Assembly: GCA_918026815.1 (NCBI GenBank)
Contig: CAKJVC010000030.1
Coordinates: 186,001-250,000, forward strand
DNA length: 64,000 bases
Direction: 5' to 3'
Source: Chalara sp. BL73
Taxonomy: Eukaryota > Ascomycota > Leotiomycetes > Helotiales
Position numbers and translations under genes: made by a program. Under the pieces are notes generated by a model. It was not told where the DNA came from. It worked only from the letters and a program-made list of their open reading frames with translations, and ran no database searches. This document shows, piece by piece, positions 33,188 to 44,150 of the stretch. Every line of letters begins with the position of its first letter. The stretch's first letter is position 1.

Positions 33188-34740
33188 CAAGTCACGTCTT
33201 CCATCTTCCATTTGCCCTTGTCGAGAGCCTCCTCGCCTCACCGTCCCTTAACTTCGAGACAACAAACCAGTGGCACTGTGCTCGTATAGGCGTCTGTCAA
33301 GTGGCTAAGAGCTAGTTCTGGGTTCCCCTTATACACAGGCTCGATAGCCGTCGCAACAATCGGATGGTCAGGAGAAAAGGCGGGGCTAGGTCTGCTTTCT
33401 TCGCGAAAGATTGAAGTGTGTTTCGAGTAAGGAAAGCAGCATCGATTGATTGTGTCTGTACACGCGGTATAGACGAATCTTAGTTAAGGTCTGCAAATTC
33501 AAAAACATTATTTACAGCTTTTATTCATGCACTTTATCAAAGTGGTTGTTATGACAGCATTGCGCTTCGTTGTATATTCTGTCCGTTATTTTCTAGAAAG
33601 CATCGAAATACGAGGCTGACTGCAGAGCTAAATAGTCCTGGAAAAGGGTGCTTGACTTTTCAAGTTAGTCAGGATCCAATTCTCGGAGTCGAGTCTGCGC
33701 CGAGTTAGCTATAAACAGCAATACAAGTGTATAGAAAAAAATGGTACTTTATAACTTTGAGGAATTACACTACTCGATAGCTTTCTATAAGCATATTCCT
33801 GTACAGCGTGCGACTGAAATAATTTGATATCCGGCTGGCAGACTCGCAACGACAATGTTGCGAATTTCAGTTGATTTAGTACTTTGTGTGGTGGGCTCAG
33901 AGAGCGTTAGCGTGTTGATGGCGATGTTGGGCTTAAAATCGGCCGGTTTTAAATGAGGTGGCAGACGTTGTAGTTTTTTTTGTCCTGGTAGAATCTCTGC
34001 TCGCGATTAAAGCCAATTCGCTGTTTATACTTTTGCTGTTAGACATAAATCGCAGCTTTATCCGTTACCGCGTTTGCATATTGCAAAGTAATGCGACAAA
34101 GTGTTGGGATGATTAAAGAGAATTTTCTTGTAGTAAAAGGAAAGCGTGTGAAAGCAACAGATCTTGCTTATTAAGTTTGATCCAATTAGTTGTATCTCTG
34201 AGCCATTTTGTAAGTGAAAGAGTCCTTGGTGTTGGGGAAAGCATTGTAGTTTTGATTAATACTGCTTCAGGTGCAGCGTTTGGGGCGCTGCATTTTAGTA
34301 TATACTTATCGTGCTATTGGTTGGCTGCCAACCTCCAGATCTTCAACTTCAATCTGCTCTTGAGAGCTGAGTTTGCTTAACATGAAATCTCTCGTCCGTA
34401 TTTCCCGACATCTTAATCCAAAGGGGTCAAAATACAGCTCCCAACTCAAGACCTTTATTATTCAATTAGACAATCGGCCGAAAATCGGCTCCTGGCCACC
34501 TAATTGAGTGACCGGATCGGGCTCGATATCGTCTCCAGAGAGCATCGTGTGGTCCCCGTCCCCACTCTCGTCAAAATTTAAGCGATTCTCGTTCGAGCCC
34601 CCAAAATGTTGCAACGCAAAGAGTGGTTCAAAGTTTCTCTCTGGCCGGCTGGGAAATGAGTCATCATTTCACCCTATAAAAAAAGTCAAATAAAATCACA
34701 TGACATAACCTCGTCATTTCGTGACGTCGTTTTAGAGTAA
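33188..34740. other. Intergenic, AT-rich, no supported gene
   Basis: About 1.5 kb without a convincing ORF on either strand. The base composition and short broken frames suggest decayed repeat sequence. Confidence 0.35.
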
Positions 34741-34746
34741 GTCTAG

Positions 34747-34871
34747 TAGCAATCTATTAGTAGAATCCTTGTTTCAGTCCCTCATTGAGCCCGTACAATC
34801 ACTAGACAAGCTCCATGATCTAGGGTGGGAGGTACAGATCCGATGGATTCCAGCACATGTTGGAGTCCCCG
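34747..34871 (+). pseudogene. LINE RNase H domain fragment
   Basis: A short reading includes SLIEPVQSLDKLHDLGWEV and IRWIPAHVGVP, the C-terminal motif of LINE RNase H domains (usually WIPAHVGVPGNE). Homology stops soon after. It is a relic of a different or older LINE copy than the one at 26.5-31.9 kb. Confidence 0.65.
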
Positions 34872-35079
34872 CTCGTCATGCCTCATGCTACCAAGTCATT
34901 GTGGCTGTATGTAACTGAATACATTTTCGAGTTGCGAACTAAGGGGCAGGGCCAAATTTGGCTTTTCACCTTTTGATTTAAACAGGACCTCTCAGGCCCC
35001 TGCAAAACTAGTCGTAGAGGGACCGGAGGCTGGACAATGGCTCCTGTTCCTTCTATTGGCTGGTCCTTGTAAGCCTCCA

Positions 35080-36586
35080 CTGCCTGACTCGATAGCTCTC
35101 ACAGTCATGATGTTGCTCCGGCAGGTGAACCAAACCAGAGGCGCTATGATGAAAGGCTCGCAGTGAGCGGTTGATGCTTGGAGTGATGCTAATGGATCTA
35201 GTGATCAGTCTCCAATGGAGCATGCCTTCTGACACCATTTGTCCGCCCATTGTACATACTATACCGGCGGAAGATGGTTCCCGCCGCTTTGAGAGGGTTT
35301 TACTAAGCAAATCGTGGATGCCAAAGAGATCGGCTTCAGCGGCCTCTGTTTGAGGATATAGAGAGGAGCCTGACACGATGAGGATGGCAGAGTTGACAAA
35401 CATGGCAAAAGTAAACAGTGATGCAGCCAGTTCTACAATGGAATATTTAGACATGCTCAGATCACGTAGATTGATGGCAGGTACCTTTTCCCCTCATCTG
35501 AGCCTTCGGTAGCAAGATGACCGTTCTGTCAGTCGAAATGCTTCAACCGTGGTTGAACGACCCCGGAACCAACGAAAATGGAATGCGGCATTACAGTTGC
35601 GCCGATGATACCGCTAGACAGATATATGCCATTCCCCCTGACGATAGCCGATGATGGAAGGTAGCCTTTGAATACATCACCAACTGAAGTATCTTGAATA
35701 TATGACAACTGAGTGCAGAAGCAGACCATAACGCCAAGAACCAGACTCAATGACAAATACTCGAAAAGCCGTGGGCGGGTGATTGGGCCATCCGGTCCAT
35801 AAAAGATCAAGACATCCACCGGGGTGATTGCGCATCCAGCAACCAAGGGTATTTTAAGGAGATTCATTGCAATCGCTGCGCCGATGACCTGGCGAATGTT
35901 AGCTCGATCGGAACAATTATTTTCGCTAAGAAAGCATACTTCTGCAATATCCGTAGCAATGATGGCTAATTCGGCAAAACAATACAAAATGATGTGAGCC
36001 ATGTGGGGAGATGTTATCGACAATTTTCAGCCAAATTGAGGCCTGTGGCACTGCCCAACTTGATACAGAGAGATTGCAAGAAAATAGCAAACAAATTGGA
36101 CATTAAAATGATGAACAGATGGCCGTAGCGCGTGGCAGCACCGGCTCCGACGTCGGTAGCATAGTTGCCTGGGTCGATGTAGGCGACGGCAATGAGGAAG
36201 CCAGGACCGAAGAATTTTACGTACTTTTGAAGAACATTGCAGGCCTTCTGGACGAAACCTGTAGGAGAGCGTAAGTTCGTGAAACGTCGCGATGGTTGTT
36301 GATATGTCGGCGCTGAGGCTGTCGAAGTGTCCGACTTGTTGGCCGGATCAACCTTGATAGTACTTGCTTCCTTTAAGCTAAAAGGTGATTCTGGCCGGTC
36401 CACAGCCGTTACACAGACTTGTACCTCTTGGTCGATGCCGAGACTCGATTTATTCTTTCGTTGTTCTCTCAAGTTGACGATGCCATTGAGGTCAGCCCTA
36501 GTGGTCAGGTTCGAGCTTAAGGCATGTGGATTCTGATTCCAGTGAGAATGGCCTTCGGTGTCATCTGGGCGCGATGGGCAATTCAT
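35080..36586 (-). pseudogene. NRAMP-family divalent metal transporter, decayed
   Basis: Start at MNCPSRPDDTEGHSHWN (36586). A cytoplasmic N-terminus leads to GPGFLIAVAYIDPGNYATD, the NRAMP signature DPGN in TM1, then LGSATGLNLAENCR. A 53-bp intron-like GTATGC...CGCCAG separates ATDIAEV-type sequence from VIGAAIAMNLLKIPLVAG. MPHSIFVGSGVVQPRL (TM6 region) is present. After TM8 (SIVELAASLFTFAMFVNSAI) the gene loses sequence: SKTLSKRREPSSAGIVC lacks the usual TM9 start, and the frame changes before PFIIAPLVWFTCRSNI. The intact family imports Mn2+, Fe2+ or other divalent metals. Here it is most likely a pseudogene at the left edge of the copper cluster. Confidence 0.75.
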
Positions 36587-37387
36587 GGCGACAAGCTTGC
36601 TACAAAAGCAAAGTGGAGTAGAGAGCGGCGACACAACGGTATATGGAAAAAGGATAGCCACAGCCATTAGAAAGGACTCTAGTGGCTGACGTCGCCAGCG
36701 CTTCTTGAAGGATGTTTTGGAGTCTGAGCCACCGCCAACTAATGGGAAGAACCTGTGGCGAGCAAGGCTGGGTTAGAAACGGGGCACACAAAACTGGGGT
36801 AAATAACGCGAATAAATGTTGCTGCTGTTAGCTACGAGTCTATCAAGATTATGGTAAGTGCATCTGGAGACATTTCTGCCTGCTATTTCTCATTATCTGT
36901 TGCAAAAGAGAACTCTCTGTTTGCTGAAGTACTATTGCGCCCTATATTGTGACATTATCCTTCTCCATTCGATTCTATTTTAGCGCTCAACAACCTACCT
37001 TCCATTTGATCGCCTAAGCCCAGACTCCTGTGCTCACACACGTAGTACGTGCTTTCATCCAAGCTATGGCACTAGAAGCTTCCATTCTTGCAACGATCCT
37101 GTCAACAATTTCTCGTCGCTCATAAGGATACTAGAAGTCAAGGAGACTCACGAACGGGTATAGTACTGACTACCCTATGGTAACTCAATATTGAGCGGTT
37201 CTGTCCCGTAAGGTTGTTGCGAAATCAGGCTACTTGAAGTATCACTCACATTGAACTCCTGTAAAGTCACGTAGAGTGTAACAGCAATACAGAAGTATAA
37301 TACATTAAGGATGGAACAAAACATCTACTGCTCATTGAACACAGGACAAAGATGCAATATTAGTACATCGCTGACCAGGAAAATTAT
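36587..37387. other. Intergenic between NRAMP remnant and Cu-ATPase 3' end
   Basis: Upstream of the minus-strand NRAMP remnant and downstream of the minus-strand ATPase. Short ORFs only; no copper-type motif of the kind seen in the other cluster intergenic regions. Confidence 0.3.
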
Positions 37388-40300
37388 CTATAAATTTCCC
37401 ACCCCTTCAGCTAAAGCTCTATCCTCCCTGAATCCCACAAGTGGCAACTTGCTTCTCAAGAGAAGGCTGCTGCATATCACGCTCACACTGCTGAGAGCCA
37501 TAGCCAAACTCGCCCACACAGGATCGAGTCTGATGTGTTGGCCGTTGCTCTTCACCGGGTAGAGAACCCCTGCAGCGATAGGTAATGCCAGAATGTTGTA
37601 AACCAAAGCCCAACCAAAGTTGAATTTGACACGCCTGAATACCGTGCGGCTAAGGCTAATTAAGGTTAGCAACGTCGTGAGACTCGATTTAATAAGCACG
37701 AATTCGGCGGCGGAAATGGCAACATCAGAGCCGGAACCTATAGCAATACCAACGTCCGCAACAGTCAAGGCTGGCGAGTCGTTGACTCCGTCGCCTACCA
37801 TGGCGACAATTGCTCTTTGTTTGGTGCGTTGAAGGCCCAACCAGGAAAAGCGCTGTGGGCCAGATTTCACTTGGCTTTTCTGAAGGTACTTGATCTGGTC
37901 GGCCTTTTGCTCTGGTAGCACGCCAGCGATAATATGCTCTGGAGGAATGCCAACCATGGCGCCAACAGCGTGGGCGGTGGTCGGGTTATCTCCTGAAATC
38001 ATCCATACGTCTACGCTTTCACGGTGAAGAGCCTCGACTACAGGCCGAGATTCTGGTCGAAGGGGATCAGAAACAGCAAAAATGGCGAGGGGTCTCCACG
38101 ATAATTCTGCGGCGGGTGGCATCGATCTCGCTGCAACAAGCACAACCGACTTTGCTTGGCCTTTCCACGAGTCCAGCGTCGCGGAAACCGTGGTGCCGAA
38201 GGAGCTGCCGTAGTCAGCCATGAGCGCCTCGTTTCCCGCCAGCATTTCGAGCGGGTGGGAGAATGTTTCGACACTGAATGAACCCTTCATCCCCTTTCCT
38301 GCTATTTCTTCTATATGAGTGGCTTTGGCTCCCATCGAATTCCTGGATTTGCAGAAGCCAAGGATGGCTTTGCCGATAGGGTGGCTGCTGCTTCCTTCCA
38401 GTTCTTCTAGGACGTTAAGAATTGTTTGCTCGTCCAAGCTACTATCGTTGGATATCAAGAATTGATGATCCGTAATCTTGGGCTCGCCACCTCGCGTCAA
38501 AGTACCTGTCTTGTCAAAGACGATAATGTCGAGACCACTAGCTTCTTGGAATGCTTCCCCCCCGCCCTTGACCAAGATCCCATGTTTAGCTGCCAGACCC
38601 CCGCCAACGAAAAGCGCCGTTGGGGCAGCAAGGCCAATACCACAAGGACACGCAATAATAAAGACAGAAATCGCGAATTGCAAGGACCAGAACGGCCAAC
38701 CACCAGTCCTGACGTCTCGGTATTCTATAGGCAACGTTCCAGAGAGACCGAGACTTAACCAGACCAGCCATGTCGTAATGGCGATGAGGGTTACGACCGG
38801 GACGAAATAGCTGGTAATCATATCAGCACTCCGTTCAATCGGCGCACGTCGCGCCTGGCCTTCTCGCACCATTTTGATAATCTGATCCAACATCGAGTTC
38901 CCCGAGGTGCCAGTAGTTCGTACCAAGACCGGCCCGCCCTTGTTGACTGTGCCAGAGTAGATTGGATCGCCGGTGGTCTTCTTGACAATCCTAGATTCGC
39001 CTGTAAGGCTAGATTCATCAAACTCGCCCTCGCTTTCGAGGAGAGTGCCATCCCATGGTGGTGAGCCGCCATGCACGATCTTGACCACATCACCGCAGTC
39101 CAACCTATCAATAGGGATGCTCTCAGTGCGGTCGCTTCCGTTTTGACCATCGTCGGGAAGGAGAAGGAGCGCCTCTTTTGGCCGAAGGTTGCCCAACATG
39201 GCCACAGCTTCTCCTGTTTTCGCTTTGCTGTATGCTTCAATAAGGCGACCAATGAGGAGGAACATGGTGAGGAAGACGACCGAGTCGAAGTAAGTGGCGT
39301 TTCCTTGCATATTCATCATATTAGGAGTCGTCGCAGCGATGATCAGCTCGACTATGGAGGAAAAGTAGGCAATGGTAGTGCCGAACGACATCAGCATGTC
39401 CATACTTCCAAAGCGGTAGAAACGACGAAGAATTGGCACGGGGCTACCACGCTTCCATAAGGAATGCAGCTCCTTGATGGTGCGACGGTGAAAAACATCG
39501 GCCGCCAGGAAGTATACTGGTGTCGCCATGATAAATAGCGCCCACTCTGCACGGCTGACTCCATGGAGCTCTTGCATGAGATACTCGCGGCCGGAATTGG
39601 TGGACGGAACAAGGGTCATGTAGACGATGCCGATAATGAAAGCAGGGATGGCGACGATAAGGGAGAGAAGGACGCGATAAAAGATACGCTGCCGAATGCG
39701 AGCGTGCATTTGTGCCGCCCGCTCCTCGACTGTAGGCGGGTGGTATATGACAGGGTTGAAAGCTAGGTCGACTGTCGAAATGACCGAAAGAATGGCTCTG
39801 ATGGTAAAGCTGGGTGATTGGGGAGTATATGAGATTGTAATGATAGGGTTGTCCACGGTCGCCGACTTACCAATAGTCACACGGTCGCCGAAACTGTTCA
39901 AGGCTTCCGTGACGCGACCAGGACAATGGTGACAATACATTCCATCGATGCGAATCGAGACAGTTCTACGGCCATCCTGTGCTTTATCCTTACTTAGATT
40001 GACAACATCGTTTAACTTAGCTTCGTAGCCAACAGCCTCGATGGCCGCAATAACTTCGTTCAAGTGCCTCTTGTCTTCGAGGACGACCGTGGCACTATTG
40101 GTGATAAGATTGACATCCACGCTTTTAGCCCAAGGGAAACTTTCCAGGACCTTCGTGATAGTACCGACACAGGAGCTGCATGTCATACCCCCGATGGAGT
40201 AAGAGACGGTCCACAGGTTTGCGGCGGTGCGATGACTAGCCTCTGGCTTCGGTGGAAGCTCATCCATATCTTCTAGGCTTGCCTCATAGCCGAGGTTGTC

Positions 40301-41047
40301 GATGATCTCGATCAGCTCCTCAGCCTTTTGCTCTCCTTCGAACTCGACAGATGCACTTTGCGTAAGGAGGGCGACATTGGCCGACCCCACCCAAGGCTTT
40401 TGCTCTAGGGCTGCGGTGATCTTGCCGACGCAGGAACTACAGCTCATTCCTGTAATGGAGACGGACGCGAGAAAAACCTTGGTCGGCGCCAAGGAAGACT
40501 CGACAATGACGAACCGGCTGCCCGCCTCCCCCGTGTCAGATGAGTCCTGTATAGAGGATTGCTGGTCATTTTTGTGAGATGCGGCATCGCGCTGTTTGGC
40601 GCGACATTGCTCGCAATGCTCGATATGTTGTCTTCTCTTCGTCTCTTCGTCGGCAGCCTTCTTGCTCCGGGCCCACCGCTCCACAGCATGATTAAGCCAT
40701 GCGAAAGGGAAGTCATCATCGGCACCGCCCCGTGGGCCGTTTGGTGAGGGTTCGCCCGATTCGGGATCCGAGATGGTGTCCACTTCGTAGCCTGCCTCGT
40801 CGAGGGCTTTTGCTATCTTACGGGCGCTCAGGGATGCATCGTGCCGGACGGTAACGCTGTGCGAGACTATCGAAGTCTCGACAGCGAGAGGCCTTGGCCG
40901 AAGGGAGAAGAGGAAGTCTTCGATAAAGGAGGCGCAGGTGGGACAATGGATACCTGGGACGAGGAAAGTGGTCTGTCGGGGTGATGGTGAAGATGACTTG
41001 GTTTGTTTCCCCATGTTTTGCAAAGGCGAAATTGTTGTGAGGTTCAA
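37388..41047 (-). CDS. Cu(I)-exporting P1B-type ATPase (CrpA/Ccc2-like)
   Basis: An intronless 1219-residue ORF (the start may instead be the Met at residue 12, giving MGKQTKSSS). N-terminal metal-binding units: GIHCPTC (35-38), GMSCSSC, GMTCSSC and GMYCHHC, plus an extra HCEQC between the first and second. Core: membrane motif CPC (800-802), phosphorylation site DKTGTLT (D845), SSHPIG and GDGVNDSP (about 1085). These define a P1B-1 copper pump. Because it has four to five Cys sites and lies in a resistance-type cluster, a plasma-membrane detoxification role (like Aspergillus CrpA or Candida Crp1) is inferred over Golgi loading. It is divergent from the Atx1-like gene across a repeat-bearing promoter region. 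Confidence 0.93.
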   Translation of the reverse strand: MNLTTISPLQNMGKQTKSSSPSPRQTTFLVPGIHCPTCASFIEDFLFSLRPRPLAVETSIVSHSVTVRHDASLSARKIAKALDEAGYEVDTISDPESGEPSPNGPRGGADDDFPFAWLNHAVERWARSKKAADEETKRRQHIEHCEQCRAKQRDAASHKNDQQSSIQDSSDTGEAGSRFVIVESSLAPTKVFLASVSITGMSCSSCVGKITAALEQKPWVGSANVALLTQSASVEFEGEQKAEELIEIIDNLGYEASLEDMDELPPKPEASHRTAANLWTVSYSIGGMTCSSCVGTITKVLESFPWAKSVDVNLITNSATVVLEDKRHLNEVIAAIEAVGYEAKLNDVVNLSKDKAQDGRRTVSIRIDGMYCHHCPGRVTEALNSFGDRVTIGKSATVDNPIITISYTPQSPSFTIRAILSVISTVDLAFNPVIYHPPTVEERAAQMHARIRQRIFYRVLLSLIVAIPAFIIGIVYMTLVPSTNSGREYLMQELHGVSRAEWALFIMATPVYFLAADVFHRRTIKELHSLWKRGSPVPILRRFYRFGSMDMLMSFGTTIAYFSSIVELIIAATTPNMMNMQGNATYFDSVVFLTMFLLIGRLIEAYSKAKTGEAVAMLGNLRPKEALLLLPDDGQNGSDRTESIPIDRLDCGDVVKIVHGGSPPWDGTLLESEGEFDESSLTGESRIVKKTTGDPIYSGTVNKGGPVLVRTTGTSGNSMLDQIIKMVREGQARRAPIERSADMITSYFVPVVTLIAITTWLVWLSLGLSGTLPIEYRDVRTGGWPFWSLQFAISVFIIACPCGIGLAAPTALFVGGGLAAKHGILVKGGGEAFQEASGLDIIVFDKTGTLTRGGEPKITDHQFLISNDSSLDEQTILNVLEELEGSSSHPIGKAILGFCKSRNSMGAKATHIEEIAGKGMKGSFSVETFSHPLEMLAGNEALMADYGSSFGTTVSATLDSWKGQAKSVVLVAARSMPPAAELSWRPLAIFAVSDPLRPESRPVVEALHRESVDVWMISGDNPTTAHAVGAMVGIPPEHIIAGVLPEQKADQIKYLQKSQVKSGPQRFSWLGLQRTKQRAIVAMVGDGVNDSPALTVADVGIAIGSGSDVAISAAEFVLIKSSLTTLLTLISLSRTVFRRVKFNFGWALVYNILALPIAAGVLYPVKSNGQHIRLDPVWASLAMALSSVSVICSSLLLRSKLPLVGFREDRALAEGVGNL

Positions 41048-42037
41048 TTTGAGTTCGTATACTTCGGAGAAAGTCGATATCCAAGGACTGCAAAGAAGGA
41101 GCTATTTGTTGAAGCAGGACGCAGCTTCTCTCAAGTATAGTAACTATAGTAGGTGGCGAAAGGATGGACTAATAAAGACTTTTCGCAACAGTGACTCAAA
41201 AGAAGGGGATCGAATTGTTTAGATCAATAAGATACACTGTACTAGGCCTCCTTCGAAACTAGGAGCTGATTTTACGGAAGTACTGGTGTGGCTACCGCAG
41301 GCGCCTCTTAGCAAGCGGGGCAATACTCTGTTTCAATGTTTCGAAGCCGTCACATCGATGCTTTATCAAGCTTTCTAGTGTAGCCCGAACTTGACCCATT
41401 TGCGGGTTTTGTGCGAAAGGGCGCATCACCAACGCCACTCCCGCACAAACCACGCACGCCGCCAAGCGAAACGAACCCAGAATTTCAGACTAAAACCCGC
41501 ACAAACCACGCACACCATCAAGGACAAAACGAACCCAGAATTTCAGACTAAAACCCGCACAAATCTATGCCTAATGCTAGAATTGGCCTGCTGCTTGTGT
41601 TGGTCGTGCATGCAGGGGCATTTGTAAGCAAAGTGGCTTTCGCACGCCGCTAGATCCTCCATAGTGTTACTCTCAATAGGCGGTCTTAATACGCCACGAG
41701 GTCTTTGTGGTATAGCTCCTCCACGTTCTGTCTGATGAATGACACAAGAGTCATTTTGGCGTGAAACTCGAGTGGTAAGGATTACTTCACCAAACTCGTC
41801 AGATGTACGCAGAATTAGCTCATAGATGAGGGTGTTGGTTGCAGTCAGGTCCTGGCCTCTTGGCTCAAGTATAATACATCTCTACGTCTCTGTGGATATA
41901 AACTGTAACAGGCAAGTAAAAAAAAAGATACATCAAAGCCCGTGTTGACTCGTTGAACGACTCCCCTCGACCAACCTATTTGTTAAACATCTCTTTAACC
42001 ATTTCGCAAACCCAACCAATACGGGTACTCAGTCTCA
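41048..42037. promoter_or_regulatory. Bidirectional promoter region, Cu-ATPase / Atx1
   Basis: 990 bp between divergent copper genes. Contains four copies of CGCACAAA or its complement: 41408-41415 (TTTGTGCG), 41442-41449, 41498-41505 and 41556-41563, three of them inside a tandem repeat. Inferred binding region for a copper-responsive regulator. Confidence 0.55.
41440..41571. repeat. 56-58 bp direct tandem repeat (2.3 copies) in the Cu promoter
   Basis: Copy 1 at 41440-41495, copy 2 at 41496-41553 and a partial copy at 41554-41571. Each starts CCCGCACAAACCACGCAC (the last diverges after CCCGCACAAA). Copies 1 and 2 end AACCCAGAATTTCAGACTAA. The middle differs by a few bases and 2 bp in length. 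Confidence 0.9.
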
Positions 42038-42358
42038 ATGACGCACTCCTACGAGTACGACGTTAAGATGGCTTGTGGAGGTGAGCATTTCCGAGCTACT
42101 TGTATTCTTGCTAGTTGACTGGCCGTGTCAGGCTGCGCCTCTACCGTGAAGACGGCAGTGAGGAGCCTCCCAGACATTGAATCGATCGATACCTCAGTCG
42201 AGAAGCAGAAAGTCAACGTCGTCGTTGCAGATAATGTGACGTTCGACCAAGTGAAACTGGCTATCCAGAACGCCGGGAAGCAGGTCGATGGTGGCAGGGT
42301 CATAACGAGCGAAGGAATGACGGAGATGCCAGTTGATGGGCCGGTGGCGGCGAAATAG
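42038..42358 (+). CDS. Atx1-type copper chaperone
   Basis: Exons 42038-42080 and 42132-42358 join in phase to 89 residues. The start is MTHSYEYDVKMACGGCAST, so the metal site is MxCxxC (M-A-C-G-G-C), whose second Cys lies across the intron. VRSLPDIESIDTSVEKQKV, then DQVKLAIQNAGKQV, give the beta-alpha-beta fold expected of Atx1/HMA proteins. The family carries Cu(I) in the cytosol to copper ATPases. Head-to-head placement with the pump gene fits a delivery role. The C-terminal tail (VDGPVAAK) is slightly longer than in yeast Atx1. Confidence 0.9.
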
Positions 42359-42603
42359 TTGATGATTATGGACCCGGATATAAGGGCAGAGATCAAATTC
42401 ACTAGGTCAATATTGTGTTCGGTTGCATAGCCACGTAGTGTTCCCTCTCGTATAGTCAAAAAAACATGGCTTAAGTTGACTGAAGAAAATAAATGCCTTA
42501 CTCCATAATCTGTCCGTCCCATTTTGAGTGCCTAGAGGCGGCCCAGAATCGTGACCCAGTAACAAGACAGCCAAATAAACAACCGTAGTTTAGTAATAGC
42601 TCG

Positions 42604-42879
42604 TTAGCTGGCGGCTAGATGACCAACTGTGCAACCGTACAGCCCCAACGTAAGATTTGAGGCTGACACAAAGGTTGATTCTAGCACATTGTATACCCCG
42701 TGGGGATAGTAGGCGCGGTCTTGCGGTCTTTTTGCGTGTTTCAGAGACCGTGCACACCATGCCAAGAACCGGCCAAAGTCTGGATCGTCCAATACTTTTC
42801 GACATAACATCATTTTCTTTGTGAAACGATACAGGTTCCGTAGATCGAGGGTGAGGAATGTCTTGTCAAGATAATCCAA
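42604..42879 (-). CDS. Hypothetical small ORF (91 aa)
   Basis: A minus-strand reading MDYLDKTFLTLDLRNLYRF continues with LDDPDFGRFLAWCARSL. The composition looks protein-like, but no family is recognised and there is no supporting neighbour signal. It could be a fragment of a degraded gene between the Atx1-like and Ctr genes. Confidence 0.25.
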   Translation of the reverse strand: MDYLDKTFLTLDLRNLYRFTKKMMLCRKVLDDPDFGRFLAWCARSLKHAKRPQDRAYYPHGVYNVLESTFVSASNLTLGLYGCTVGHLAAS

Positions 42880-43103
42880 ACACCTTTAGATGAGCATTGT
42901 GTCTTTTGTGACGTTTAATCTCATAATTATCGTCTTCTTTTCCTTCATTTCAATCGCTCAGCGCTGGTCGCAGGTTACCTATTCATTCATTCATTACGGA
43001 ATTTCCTTGCAAGCAACCCCTTTCAGTTTTCATACGTATCGTCGTCGTCCCCGCTGGCGTCAATCCAAAGGCTCGCGCGTTTATCTAGTCAGAATCAGCC
43101 AGT

Positions 43104-43804
43104 ATGGATATGTCAGGCATGGCCGGGATGGATAGCATGAGCTCTGTTGCTATAAGCTTGTCTCCTTCTACCATTCTCGCTGCTGCGGCTAGCACTGCCA
43201 CTCAGCTGGCGTCGACCGCGTCAGAAACGTCCCTCGGGGAGGCGGCTGCCTCTTCCTCTTCAATAACCCAGATGGATTCCATGACTTCCATGACTGGCAT
43301 GTCCAACGCCTTTCACTTTGGCTTAGGCGATACCCTCTGGACCACGCCCCTGACGCCGACAAGCAGCCAGGGTTACACGGGCGCCATCATTCTACTTATT
43401 TTTATGGCTATCTTCCTGCGGTTCTTGACTACTGTGAAGGGCGTGGCGGAGAAACATTGGAACCCAAAAAGGCCTAGTCGTTGCAATAGAGACGAAGGCG
43501 ATACCTACCTCAAGATGGGCCAGGCTCGCGTGGACGAGGTTGAAGTCGACTCGGGCCATGAGTGGAACACGTCAATCCAACTCATCAGAGCCTTGTTCCA
43601 ACTCACAACTATGACAATAGGCTACTTACTGTTAGTGTCTCTATCATCCCTCCACCCGCCGCTACATCGTAATGAGCTCAAGACTAATCTCTACTGGGTT
43701 CTGCTAGCATGCTTGCAGTGATGACCTTCAATCTCGGGTACCTACTTGCCGTTCTCGCTGGAGGTTTCCTGGGTGAGTTCGGTCTCAGCTGGATCAAACA
43801 TTAG
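43104..43804 (+). CDS. Ctr-family copper transporter 1
   Basis: Exons 43104-43630 and 43708-43804 join in phase (207 residues). The N-terminus is extracellular-type and Met-rich: MDMSGMAGMDSM, later MDSMTSMTGMSNAFHFG. TM1 is GAIILLIFMAIFLRF. A charged loop (residues about 117-155) is followed by TM2 (TTMTIGYLL) and TM3 in exon 2 (MLAVMTFNLGYLLAV), with the C-terminal GxxxG-type GGFLGEF. The MxxxM in TM2 is replaced by a milder Met content across the exon junction. Ctr trimers import Cu(I). It lies downstream of the chaperone on the same strand. Confidence 0.88.
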
Positions 43805-43817
43805 CTACAGCCGCCCC

Positions 43818-43831
43818 GGGGGGGGGGGGGG
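43818..43831 (+). repeat. Homopolymer run of 14 G
   Basis: Fourteen consecutive G just after the Ctr1 stop codon, followed by a second run of six. Length-variable and prone to assembly error. Confidence 0.8.
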
Positions 43832-44150
43832 AAGCGGGGGGTGCGCTTTTAGTTGGCAGAGGGGAGCAGGAGGTGGATTGCGGCAGTTCAGGTGCAGGCC
43901 ACTGACATTGATAAAAAATTTCCCTCTCTACGTGCACAGGAGCTTAGGCTTAGTCGCTCTTTTTACCAGCCATTTAACCTAGTCACTCGTTTGCCAATCG
44001 TGTCTTCTGCGTTTGATTTCGGTCAAGGACATGCACGGAAGTGGACCTAATTCAAAATGATGACAGTTGTTTTGCCGTTTCAGTAATTTGCCTTCATGTA
44101 AATAAATCCTTGCGGCTACGGAATGCCTCCATAAACTCTGTCCATAGCCG

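Noticed and set aside
37388..41222. Several 60-140 aa plus-strand ORFs within the Cu-ATPase
   Set aside because: They overlap a full-length, motif-complete gene on the other strand.
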